Below, in pieces: positions 9,410-17,287 of a DNA stretch of 64,000 nucleotides. Location of the stretch: NCBI RefSeq assembly GCF_015670405.1, contig NZ_JADPBQ010000003.1:137447-201446 (forward strand). Direction: 5' to 3'. Below the pieces are notes generated by a model, which was not told the DNA's origin, did no database searches, and saw only the letters and a program-made list of their open reading frames with translations. The stretch is from Clostridium sp. 1001271B_151109_B4 (GTDB lineage Bacteria > Bacillota > Clostridia > Clostridiales > Clostridiaceae). The position numbers and the translations under genes were made by a program. Within the stretch, counting starts at the first letter, position 1, and each line of letters starts with the position of its first letter.

Positions 9410-10885
9410 TTAAATTTCATTGAAATAATTAATTACAACTTCTTTATCACTAAAATGATGTTTTATTGTTCCAATTATTTGATAGTCTTCATGACCTTTT
9501 CCTGCTATAACAACTATATCATCTTTCCCTGCAATTCTACACGCATATTCTATAGCTTCTTTTCTATCCTCAATAACAGTATGACTATCCTTAATTCCTA
9601 CTAATATATCTTCTATTATACTATGCGGGTCCTCTGTTCTTGGGTTATCTGAAGTTACTATTGTAACATCACTATATTTCTCGGCAATTGCTCCCATTAA
9701 AGGTCTCTTAGTTTTATCTCTATCTCCACCACAACCAAATACAGTTATTAATTTACCTTTAACAACTTCTTTCATTGTTTCTAAAATATTTTCAAGTCCA
9801 TCTGGAGTATGAGCATAATCTACAACTACTGTACATTTCATTTTATCATGATATACTCTTTCACATCTTCCTGCCACAGCTTTCATTGTATCAAAGGCTT
9901 CTATAACATCTAATGCAGTAACATATCCACTAACTACTAACATACCTATAACACCTAATGCATTATAAATATTATAAAGTCCTGGTATATGAAGTTTTAC
10001 ATTGCCTTTAAATTCATCTCCAATATATAAATCAAATGTTGATCCATTTGCTTGTAAATCTAAATTCTTAGCTCTAACATATCCATCATTTACTCCATAT
10101 GAAGTAACTACCTTATTATCAGTACTTGTTTCATTCAACGTACTTAACATTCTCTTTCCATATTGATCATCACAGTTTATAACAGTACTTTCAGCGCCCT
10201 TTATAAACTTAAATTTTGCATTATAATAATTTTCAAATGTCTTATGATAGTCCATATGGTCTTGAGTTAAATTTGTAAACATCCCTCTGCTAAAATTTAA
10301 TCCTTCTACTCTTCCCATTGCAGATGCATGAGATGATACTTCCATTAAGCAATATGTGCATCCGGCTTCTCTCATATCTTTAATAAGTCTAAATAACTCT
10401 ATAGCTTCTGGAGTTGTCATGTTTGTTGGAATCATTTTTTCTCCAATATAGTTAGCAATTGTACCTATAAGTCCAACTTTATTTCCTGCATGTTCTAATA
10501 TGTGCTTCATCATGTATGTTGAGGTAGTCTTTCCATTAGTACCTGTTACCCCTAAGAATATTAAATCACTATCTTGTATATTAAAGAAAGTCTTTGCTAT
10601 TATAGCCATACATTCTCTAGTGTCTTCTACTTTTATATATGCAACTCCCTTCTTAATGTCATTTATCTCTTTACTATGAATAATAGCTTTTGCCCCTTTT
10701 TCTATAGCTTCATTTATTAAATCATGTCCATCAACTTTTACTCCTATAACAGCTATAAACATGCTCCCATCAATAACTTGTCTCGTATCTCTTGTTATAT
10801 CCTTAATTTCTATTTTTGTATAATCTATTTCATTTGTGCAACTATACTTTAATTTTGAGTTACATACTAATTCACTTAATAACAT
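9410..10885 (-). CDS. murE: UDP-N-acetylmuramoyl-tripeptide synthetase (meso-DAP adding)
   Basis: This Mur ligase joins meso-diaminopimelate to UDP-MurNAc-L-Ala-D-Glu in the cytoplasm. The ATP loop TGTNGKTT is near residue 112. Substrate motifs SSHASAMGRVEGLNFSRG and VDYAHTPDGLENIL follow. The DNPRTEDP motif near residue 410, whose Arg contacts the free end of diaminopimelate, marks DAP rather than lysine specificity. I start it at the ATG at 10885, preceded by AAGGAG at 7-nt spacing, giving 491 residues. A longer frame up to 10921 lacks such a site and does not fit the family N-terminus. It lies alone, outside any dcw cluster. Confidence 0.95.
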   Translation of the reverse strand: MLLSELVCNSKLKYSCTNEIDYTKIEIKDITRDTRQVIDGSMFIAVIGVKVDGHDLINEAIEKGAKAIIHSKEINDIKKGVAYIKVEDTRECMAIIAKTFFNIQDSDLIFLGVTGTNGKTTSTYMMKHILEHAGNKVGLIGTIANYIGEKMIPTNMTTPEAIELFRLIKDMREAGCTYCLMEVSSHASAMGRVEGLNFSRGMFTNLTQDHMDYHKTFENYYNAKFKFIKGAESTVINCDDQYGKRMLSTLNETSTDNKVVTSYGVNDGYVRAKNLDLQANGSTFDLYIGDEFKGNVKLHIPGLYNIYNALGVIGMLVVSGYVTALDVIEAFDTMKAVAGRCERVYHDKMKCTVVVDYAHTPDGLENILETMKEVVKGKLITVFGCGGDRDKTKRPLMGAIAEKYSDVTIVTSDNPRTEDPHSIIEDILVGIKDSHTVIEDRKEAIEYACRIAGKDDIVVIAGKGHEDYQIIGTIKHHFSDKEVVINYFNEI

Positions 10886-10921
10886 TGTTAATCTCCTTGT
10901 TTTGAATTTTTTCTTATTCAA

Positions 10922-11131
10922 AGATTTTATTATTCCATAATATTGTACATCATTTATTACTATTTATCTATATACTGTATTCATCTTTATCTCATAATCC
11001 TTTCCCTCTTTTATACTTTTAAACCTTATTTTAAGCTTATATTTTATTAGTATATATTGGCCTATTTCTATCATTCCCCACCTCAATTTTAAACATATTT
11101 AACTATTTATTCCATAACTTATAATTTTTAG
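10922..11131. other. Spacer upstream of murE with no identified content
   Basis: This is A/T-rich sequence upstream of the divergently transcribed murE and asnB genes. No ORF, repeat or stable hairpin stands out. It must hold the murE promoter, but I cannot place it with confidence. Confidence 0.5.
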
Positions 11132-11160
11132 TTGCATTTTTGCTATGTTTATAATATAAT
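11132..11160 (+). promoter_or_regulatory. Sigma-A type promoter of asnB
   Basis: TTGCAT (11132-11137), a 17-bp spacer and a consensus TATAAT (11155-11160). Transcription should begin near 11167, giving a leader of about 195 nt before asnB. Confidence 0.65.
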
Positions 11161-11166
11161 TTAACA

Positions 11167-11340
11167 AATAGACTTTTTTAAATTTAATATCATCAAAGGC
11201 GATGATTCATATAAGCTGACAATCTTATAGTTAATTACATTGTTTTCTTAACTATAACTTTTTAGTTAATATATCTGAGCCTTTAATTACCAAATAACTT
11301 GAATTTGTACAAGGCTCGCTAAAAGCGGGCCTTTTTATTT
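11167..11340 (+). promoter_or_regulatory. Structured asnB leader with transcription attenuator
   Basis: In order there is a small hairpin ATCATC/GATGAT, a 9-bp hairpin TATAGTTAA/TTAACTATA (about 11227-11257), then two mutually exclusive pairings. GAGCCTT (11277-11283) pairs with AAGGCTC (11311-11317). GGCTCGC (11313-11319) instead pairs with GCGGGCC (11325-11331), followed by a T-run, forming an intrinsic terminator. This is the layout of a riboswitch or attenuator. I do not see the T-box consensus (TGGNACCGCG) or an Asn-rich leader peptide, so the sensed signal is unknown. Confidence 0.65.
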
Positions 11341-11361
11341 TTATTAAAAGGGGGCAATGAA

Positions 11362-12948
11362 ATGTGTAGTTTTGTTGTATTTTCATCAGACAAATTACCT
11401 TTATCAGATTTTAATAAAGCTTTAAAAAACGTAGTTCATAGAGGTCCAGACAATACTTATTCTTCTATTGAAAGTGGTTTATCTTGGGGCTTTAACCGTT
11501 TATCAATAATGGATTTATCATCTAATGGTAATCAACCATTTAAATACTCTTCTTGTGAAGTTGTATGCAATGGAGAAATATATAATTACAATAATTTAAA
11601 AGAATTACTATTACCAGAATATAAATTTCATTCAAATAGTGATTGTGAAGTATTAATACCAATGTATTTAAAATATGGTATAGAGATAATGTGTAAAATG
11701 CTTGATGCAGAATTTGCTTTAGTTTTATATGATGTAAAAAATGATTCAGTAATGGCTGCAAGAGATCCACTAGGAATAAGACCAATGTTTTATGGTTACA
11801 CAAAAGAAGATCATAAAATTTCATTTGCAAGTGAAGCAAAAGCTTTAATTGATTATTGTGAAGAAATTATGCCATTCCCTCCAGGACATTATTATAAAGA
11901 TGGCGAATTTGTTTGCTATAATGATTTATCAGAAACGAAATTCATAAACAATGATGATTTAGATACAATATTCATTAATATAAGAACTAAACTAATTGCT
12001 GCTGTTGAAAAGAGGCTTCATGCTGATGCTCCAATTGGTTATTTATTAAGTGGAGGTCTAGATTCATCTCTAGTATGTTCTATCGCTCAAAGAATAATAA
12101 AAAAACCTATCAAAACATTTGCTATAGGTATGGATACTGACCCAATTGACTTAAAGTACGCAAAACAAGCAGCTGACTATTTAGGCACAGATCATACTGA
12201 AGTAATAATAAATAAAGAAGATGTTTTAGGTGCATTAGATGAAGTAATTTATCATCTAGAAACTTTTGATATAACAACAATTAGAGCAAGCATTGGAATG
12301 TACCTATTATGTAAATATATTCATGAAAATACTGATTTAAAAGTTATCTTAACTGGTGAAGTTAGTGATGAATTATTTGGTTATAAATATACAGATTTTG
12401 CACCATCAGCAAGTGAATTTCAAAAGGAATCTCAAAAAAGAATTAGAGAACTTTATATGTATGATGTGCTAAGAGCTGACCGTTGTATTTCAGCACACGC
12501 CTTAGAAGGTCGTGTACCTTTTGCTGATATAGATTTTGTAAACTATGTAATGAGTATTAATCCTGCTAAGAAAATCAACAGTTACAATAAAGGAAAATAT
12601 TTATTAAGAAAAGCATTTGATGGACAATACTATTTACCACATTCTTTACTATATCGCGAAAAAGCAGCATTTAGTGATGCTGTTGGGCACTCTTTAGTTG
12701 ATTATCTAAAAGAATATGCTGAAGAAAAATATACTTCTGAAGATTTAGAAGCTGCTAAAGAAAAATATACCTACTGTACACCTTTCACAAAAGAATCTCT
12801 TTTATATAGAGATACTTTTGAAAAATATTATGCTGGAAATGCTAAATGGATTAAGGATTTTTGGATGCCAAATAAATCTTGGGAAGGCTGTAATGTTAAT
12901 GATCCAAGTGCTAGAGTTTTATCTAATTATGGTGATAGTGGAAAATAA
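11362..12948 (+). CDS. asnB: Glutamine-hydrolysing asparagine synthetase B
   Basis: This 528-residue two-domain enzyme makes asparagine from aspartate, ATP and glutamine. Cys2 is the glutaminase nucleophile once the initiator Met is removed (MCSFVVF). The N-terminal Ntn domain shows RGPDNTY, NRLSIMDL and CNGEIYN. The synthetase domain has the pyrophosphatase loop YLLSGGLDSS (about 228-237) and TGEVSDELFGY (about 332), close to the usual GEGSDELF. The C-terminal GRVPFAD segment is normal. The length fits the E. coli AsnB type. The ATG follows AAAAGGGGGC. It is the only gene of its transcript, preceded by an attenuator leader. Confidence 0.96.
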   Translation: MCSFVVFSSDKLPLSDFNKALKNVVHRGPDNTYSSIESGLSWGFNRLSIMDLSSNGNQPFKYSSCEVVCNGEIYNYNNLKELLLPEYKFHSNSDCEVLIPMYLKYGIEIMCKMLDAEFALVLYDVKNDSVMAARDPLGIRPMFYGYTKEDHKISFASEAKALIDYCEEIMPFPPGHYYKDGEFVCYNDLSETKFINNDDLDTIFINIRTKLIAAVEKRLHADAPIGYLLSGGLDSSLVCSIAQRIIKKPIKTFAIGMDTDPIDLKYAKQAADYLGTDHTEVIINKEDVLGALDEVIYHLETFDITTIRASIGMYLLCKYIHENTDLKVILTGEVSDELFGYKYTDFAPSASEFQKESQKRIRELYMYDVLRADRCISAHALEGRVPFADIDFVNYVMSINPAKKINSYNKGKYLLRKAFDGQYYLPHSLLYREKAAFSDAVGHSLVDYLKEYAEEKYTSEDLEAAKEKYTYCTPFTKESLLYRDTFEKYYAGNAKWIKDFWMPNKSWEGCNVNDPSARVLSNYGDSGK

Positions 12949-12969
12949 AATATTTATATTATTTATAAA

Positions 12970-12999
12970 GAGCTCCTATTTCAAACTATATAGGAGCTC
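12970..12999. terminator. Bidirectional terminator between asnB and the YARHG gene
   Basis: A perfect 10-bp inverted repeat (GAGCTCCTAT / ATAGGAGCTC) with A/T flanks sits between two convergent genes, so it probably serves both. Confidence 0.75.
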
Positions 13000-13015
13000 A
13001 TGTTTTATATTAATT

Positions 13016-13684
13016 CTATCTTCTTGCTTCTTCTTTTATTATCATAGCTACGTTATATTCTTCAATACTGTTAAGCTTTACAGAATATGATGTTGGAGTA
13101 TACCAATCTTCATTAACAAAAAAATCCTTCCATTCATCACTTACAAAAATGTATCCATGCCTTGCATATATTTCATTTCTTGCAATAGCTAACTCATAAG
13201 TCGATAAATATTTTAATTCATCTGCACTAACCTTTCTAGTGTTACTATCAGGAATTATAAAATCTCCATAATAACAATCGTTGCTATTTGAAAATCCCTC
13301 TTCTTCAACCTTCTTTATTAACATGACATTTTCATATTCTATATCACTTAAATCATCAGTTGTAATTTCATAATTACTTCTAATATACCACTTTTGATTA
13401 TTAAAATAGTTTTTCATTTTCTTTTGCTTGAATTGATATCCATGCCTTGCATATATCTCATTTCTTGCTATTTCTAATTGCTCATCACTTAATCCTCTTA
13501 AATCATCTTCAGTTAAATATCTTGTACTACTATCTGGAATAATAAAATAATTATCTTTAACTGAAACTGCAGTTACTATATTTATCTCTTTATTACTTTT
13601 GTTTTGAAAATTGATATTGTTAGTGCTTAATATACCACTTGTAATTATCAAACCACTAATAATAATTACTACTTTTTTATTCAT
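13016..13684 (-). CDS. Exported protein with two YARHG domains
   Basis: This is a 222-residue protein with an N-terminal signal peptide or anchor (MNKK, then a hydrophobic run to about residue 20; no lipobox Cys). Two tandem copies of the YARHG domain follow. Each opens with PDS(S/N)TR and contains EIARNEIYARHGY-type sequence and a Trp-Tyr pair (WYIRS, WYTPT). YARHG domains are extracellular and of unknown function, possibly cell-wall related. The start at 13684 is chosen because GGGGGATGC lies just upstream. The two repeats differ enough to be an old duplication. It is convergent with asnB and shares its terminator. Confidence 0.85.
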   Translation of the reverse strand: MNKKVVIIISGLIITSGILSTNNINFQNKSNKEINIVTAVSVKDNYFIIPDSSTRYLTEDDLRGLSDEQLEIARNEIYARHGYQFKQKKMKNYFNNQKWYIRSNYEITTDDLSDIEYENVMLIKKVEEEGFSNSNDCYYGDFIIPDSNTRKVSADELKYLSTYELAIARNEIYARHGYIFVSDEWKDFFVNEDWYTPTSYSVKLNSIEEYNVAMIIKEEARR

Positions 13685-13766
13685 TGCATCCCCCGAAAGA
13701 CTTTTTATACTACTCATCCTATGCTTCTTTTTAACATTTATTTACACACTTTCTTTATTATTTCAT

Positions 13767-13774
13767 GTTATAAT
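13767..13774 (+). promoter_or_regulatory. Extended -10 promoter for the alpha/beta hydrolase
   Basis: TGTTATAAT has the extended TGn plus a perfect TATAAT. The -35 is poor, which is tolerable for an extended -10 site. The gene starts about 32 bp downstream. Confidence 0.45.
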
Positions 13775-13805
13775 AGTATTATAATTAAATATTAGAGGTG
13801 TACGT

Positions 13806-14774
13806 ATGAAAGGACTAGGACTAATTATTTTATGCTTAATAATTATTGCTGTAATTGCATTAATATTTTATGGTGGTAATTACTTGTACAACTTAGGACT
13901 AAATCCAAAATTCCCAAAAGATTTAGTATTTAAAAATAATGATTCAAATAATAAATCCACTAAAACTAATCAAGATGAGACAAGTGGCGTTAAAAGCATA
14001 GATAGTGAGAAATGGTTATTTGAATATAGCAACTATGAAGATTTGTTCATTACCTCAAAAGATAATTTGAAATTACATAACTACCTTATAAAAAATAAAG
14101 TTACTTCAAATAAATGGGCAATAGTAGTACATGGATATACATCACAAGGTAAGCTAATGGCTTCTTATGCTCAAAACTTTTACAAAATGGGGTACAATAT
14201 TATAATGCCTGATTTACGTGGTCATGGTCAAAGTGAAGGAAATTACATAGGAATGGGTTGGGATGAACGATTAGATATTGTTGATTTAACTAAATACATT
14301 ATTAACAACTACGCTAATGCTGAAATCGCATTGTTTGGGGTTTCAATGGGAGCTGCTACTGTAATGACTACTTCTGGCGAAAAACTTCCTAGTAATGTTA
14401 AAGCTATAATAGAAGATTGTGGTTATACATCAGCTTGGAGTCAATTTGCATATCAATTAAAATCATTATTTAAGTTGCATTCATTCCCAATGCTTGAGGT
14501 CGCAAGCCTTATTTGTAAAATTAAAGCTGGCTTCTTTATAAGTAGGGTCTCTCCAATTAAACAAATAAAAAAATCTATAACTCCAACTTTATTTATTCAT
14601 GGTGATAAGGATGATTTTGTTCCATTTTTCATGCTTGATGAACTATATAATGCCTTTCCAGGTGAAAAGGAAAAATTAGTTATCACTGGTGCTGCGCATG
14701 CAAAAGCAAGTTACGTTAATCCTCAGCTATATTGGACGACAATCGAAACTTTTCTAAAAAAATATATTAAATAA
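13806..14774 (+). CDS. Membrane-anchored alpha/beta hydrolase
   Basis: This 322-residue protein has an N-terminal membrane helix (about 3-25), a polar Asn/Ser/Lys-rich linker (about 40-65) and a hydrolase domain. VVHGYTSQGK (about 99) supplies the oxyanion region, DLRGHGQSEG (about 137) follows, and the nucleophile elbow GVSMGAA puts the catalytic Ser near residue 180. The acid is probably the Asp of HGDKDDFVP (about 273) and the base the His of GAAHAKA (about 301). The pattern matches the B. subtilis YqkD/Bem46-like family of esterase-type enzymes. The substrate is unknown. It is monocistronic, with GAGGTG before the ATG and a strong terminator after. Confidence 0.88.
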   Translation: MKGLGLIILCLIIIAVIALIFYGGNYLYNLGLNPKFPKDLVFKNNDSNNKSTKTNQDETSGVKSIDSEKWLFEYSNYEDLFITSKDNLKLHNYLIKNKVTSNKWAIVVHGYTSQGKLMASYAQNFYKMGYNIIMPDLRGHGQSEGNYIGMGWDERLDIVDLTKYIINNYANAEIALFGVSMGAATVMTTSGEKLPSNVKAIIEDCGYTSAWSQFAYQLKSLFKLHSFPMLEVASLICKIKAGFFISRVSPIKQIKKSITPTLFIHGDKDDFVPFFMLDELYNAFPGEKEKLVITGAAHAKASYVNPQLYWTTIETFLKKYIK

Positions 14775-14791
14775 TAATATAACATTTATAC

Positions 14792-14839
14792 AAAAAATAG
14801 TGACACTTAAATTACTTATCTAAATTGTCACTATTTTTT
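14792..14839 (+). terminator. Intrinsic terminator after the alpha/beta hydrolase
   Basis: A perfect inverted repeat AAAAAATAGTGACA / TGTCACTATTTTTT with a T-run. The following 177 bases to the next gene hold nothing I can identify. Confidence 0.85.
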
Positions 14840-15016
14840 ATTACTCATTTACAATTATTACCATAACTCTAATTTCTTTTCGTTATTTTACTCTAAATTT
14901 TAACTTTTTGATAATTTAGTTAATTGAAATTATACCTTCTACGTTTAGAAAAAGTATTTCCTTAACTTTTAACAAAACAATCTCTTTTCAACAACTTAAT
15001 TTATTAATTAAAAATA

Positions 15017-15226
15017 TTACTTGACTGATAAGATATTTTTAACTTTATTAATAAATTCAACTTCACTATTTGCTTCAACGAATTCTCCATTTATCATAGC
15101 TACTATACTTTCATCCATTCTTCCACCGCATTCTCCAATACAGCCAAAAACTATTTTTTCATCTTTGAATTCTTTTTTCACTAATTCTGGATCTATACCA
15201 GAACATCCTGGACACATTACTATCAT
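15017..15226 (-). CDS. Small cysteine-rich protein, probably DUF1450-like
   Basis: This 69-residue protein has two Cys pairs, CPGC near the N-terminus (5-8) and CIGEC (29-33). The spacing is typical of a thioredoxin-like small family resembling DUF1450/YuzB. The middle reads KIVFGCIGECGGRMDE, then a beta strand and a final helix. It may bind metal or a cluster or carry a redox disulphide; nothing in the sequence decides. AAAGGAGAA precedes the ATG. It is monocistronic, with a hairpin upstream that insulates it from neighbouring transcripts. Confidence 0.65.
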   Translation of the reverse strand: MIVMCPGCSGIDPELVKKEFKDEKIVFGCIGECGGRMDESIVAMINGEFVEANSEVEFINKVKNILSVK

Positions 15227-15253
15227 ATCTTTTCTCCTTTGTTCTTATAAACT

Positions 15254-15284
15254 AAAAAGGTGCCATATTATAAACACCTTTTAT
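15254..15284 (-). terminator. Hairpin upstream of the DUF1450-like gene
   Basis: AAAAAGGTG / CACCTTTT stem with a U-run on the minus strand. It probably once terminated the esterase whose remnant lies at 15342-15425. Confidence 0.6.
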
Positions 15285-15341
15285 TCTAAGCTAATTAAAT
15301 TCTTTATCAACATTTTGGTAATTTATTTAGTTAAATCATTC

Positions 15342-15425
15342 TTACCCTTTTAAAACCCATTCTAAAAACTCTGGAAATATTCTCCTCCAAGAATCATCTG
15401 AATGATTTGCTCCTTCTTCAATTAC
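15342..15425 (-). pseudogene. C-terminal remnant of an alpha/beta-hydrolase esterase
   Basis: A 27-codon open stretch on the minus strand ends in TAA and reads VIEEGANHSDDSWRRIFPEF, then LEWVLKG. This is the typical C-terminal end of a bacterial esterase: His of the catalytic triad in GANHSDDSW, then the last helix. A stop codon lies immediately upstream in the same frame and no start or earlier domain is present, so more than 90% of the gene is gone. It lies between the ABC transporter stop and the DUF1450-like gene and still keeps the hairpin that would have been its terminator. Confidence 0.7.
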
Positions 15426-15466
15426 TTAAATAAATAATTTCTTCAAAAAGTGACCCTAAAATTAAT

Positions 15467-17287
15467 TTAAATTTCACTTCCATTTTTAAATTGACTATTA
15501 TATAAACTAGCATAAAACCCATCTTTCTCTAATAGTTCATTATGTGTTCCACTTTCAATTATTTCTCCATCTTTTAATGCTAGAATTTTATCTGCATTTC
15601 TTATTGTGCTTAATCTATGTGCTATAACAAATGTTGTTTTTCCTTTCATTAATTTAAGCATTGCATTTTGTATTAACACTTCTGTTCTTGTATCTATTGA
15701 AGATGTTGCCTCATCTAATATTAATATTGATGCTTTTGATAATATTGCTCTTGCAATAGCTAATAACTGTCTTTGTCCTTGTGATAAATTACAACCATTA
15801 TCAGCTAGAATTGTATTATATCCCTCTGGCAGTTGTTTTATAAAATGATGTGCATCTGCCATTTTAGCTGCTTCTATTATTTCTTCCTCTGTAGCCTCTA
15901 ACCTACCATATCTTATATTTTCGCTAACACTTTCTGAAAATAAATAAGTATCCTGAAGTACCATTGCTACTGATTTTCTTAAACTTTCTCTTGTTATATC
16001 ATCAATATTCTTACCATCAATTAAAATTTCACCACTATCAATTTTATAAAACTTAGTAAGTAAGTTAACTATAGTAGTTTTTCCTGCTCCTGTAGGCCCT
16101 ACTATTGCTATAACCTCACCTTTTTTGGCTTCTATTGAAACATTCTTTAATATTTCTTTTCCCTTTTCATAAGAAAAAGTTACATTTTTAAGTTCAACAT
16201 GACCATCAATATTAGTTATAGACTTTGCCCCTTCTTTATCCTTTTCTTTTTCTTCATCTATAACCTCAAATACTCTTTCAGCACCTGCTAGTGCACTTTG
16301 AATAGTATTAAACAAGTTCATTATTTCATTTATAGGACGAGTAAAATTCCTCATATATAATAAAAATGAAAATACTACACCAACTGTAATTGCAGATCCT
16401 TTTAATATTAAATATCCACCTACTACAGAAATTATTAAATATGAAATATTATTTATAAAGTTATTTATAGGTCCCATAAAAGAAGATACACCTTGTGCTA
16501 TTATTGCGCTTTTAGTTAGTCTTTCATTTATCTCAGAAAACTCTCCTTTAACATTCTCTTCTTCTGAAAATAATAAAACAACCTTTTGTCCTGACACCAT
16601 TTCTTCAATATACCCATTTAAGTTTCCTAGTTCTTGTTGTTGCTTTACGAAAAATTTTTGAGTTTTCTTTGCTAATATTTTTGTGGTTATAAAAGTTAAA
16701 GGTACTGTTATCATTCCTATTAATGTTAATAATGGACTTAATATAACCATTGCGATAAACATTCCTACAACATTAATTATTCCTGAAAAAAGCTGTGTTA
16801 CACTTTGAGATAATGTTGTATTTATATTATCAACATCATTTGTAAGCCTACTCATTAAATCTCCACTTGAATTATTATCAAAATACCTAAGTGGAAGTTT
16901 TTGAAGATTAATAAATAAATCTTTTCTTATTCTTGCTGAAACTCTTTGCGCTATTTTTAGCATTACTATATTTTGATAGTATGTTGAAAAAATATTTACT
17001 AGATACATTAAAACTAATATTGTGCATATAAAAGCTAAACCTTTCATATCTCCCGTTTCAATAAAATTATCTATTGTATATCCATTTAATCTAGTTCCAA
17101 ATATACTAATTAATGTAGTAACAAAACATAAAATAAATACTATTAAAATACTTGCTTTCTTTTCAATTAGGTATCCAACTAACCTTTTTACAGTTCCTTT
17201 AAAATCCTTAATTTTTTCTGCCTCTTTTTTATGAAGATTATGTGGACCTGCTCCTGGTCTCATTTGTATTGCTGCTCTACTAGACAT
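15467..17287 (-). CDS. ABC exporter half-transporter, catalytic partner (B subunit)
   Basis: This type IV exporter subunit has six membrane helices (about 45-330) and a nucleotide-binding domain. Walker A is GPTGAGKTT and the signature is LSQGQRQ, varied from LSGGQ. Walker B is LILDEATSSID, with the catalytic Glu kept, and the H-loop is IAHR. I start it at the ATG at 17287 (606 residues), 9 nt after AGGAGG; a TTG three codons earlier would touch that site. It overlaps the upstream gene by 8 bp. Its partner has a degenerate site, so together they form a heterodimeric BmrCD/TM287-288-like drug or lipid exporter, controlled by the MarR protein at the head of the operon. Confidence 0.93.
   Translation of the reverse strand: MSSRAAIQMRPGAGPHNLHKKEAEKIKDFKGTVKRLVGYLIEKKASILIVFILCFVTTLISIFGTRLNGYTIDNFIETGDMKGLAFICTILVLMYLVNIFSTYYQNIVMLKIAQRVSARIRKDLFINLQKLPLRYFDNNSSGDLMSRLTNDVDNINTTLSQSVTQLFSGIINVVGMFIAMVILSPLLTLIGMITVPLTFITTKILAKKTQKFFVKQQQELGNLNGYIEEMVSGQKVVLLFSEEENVKGEFSEINERLTKSAIIAQGVSSFMGPINNFINNISYLIISVVGGYLILKGSAITVGVVFSFLLYMRNFTRPINEIMNLFNTIQSALAGAERVFEVIDEEKEKDKEGAKSITNIDGHVELKNVTFSYEKGKEILKNVSIEAKKGEVIAIVGPTGAGKTTIVNLLTKFYKIDSGEILIDGKNIDDITRESLRKSVAMVLQDTYLFSESVSENIRYGRLEATEEEIIEAAKMADAHHFIKQLPEGYNTILADNGCNLSQGQRQLLAIARAILSKASILILDEATSSIDTRTEVLIQNAMLKLMKGKTTFVIAHRLSTIRNADKILALKDGEIIESGTHNELLEKDGFYASLYNSQFKNGSEI

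Noticed and set aside
11204..11226. Possible leader peptide ATG ATT CAT ATA AGC TGA in the asnB leader
   Set aside because: It has no Asn, Gln or Asp codon run and a poorly spaced ribosome site, so a classical ribosome-stalling attenuator is unlikely.
11167..11340. T-box riboswitch call for the asnB leader
   Set aside because: The conserved TGGNACCGCG box and a recognisable specifier loop are absent; only the terminator/antiterminator logic is shared.
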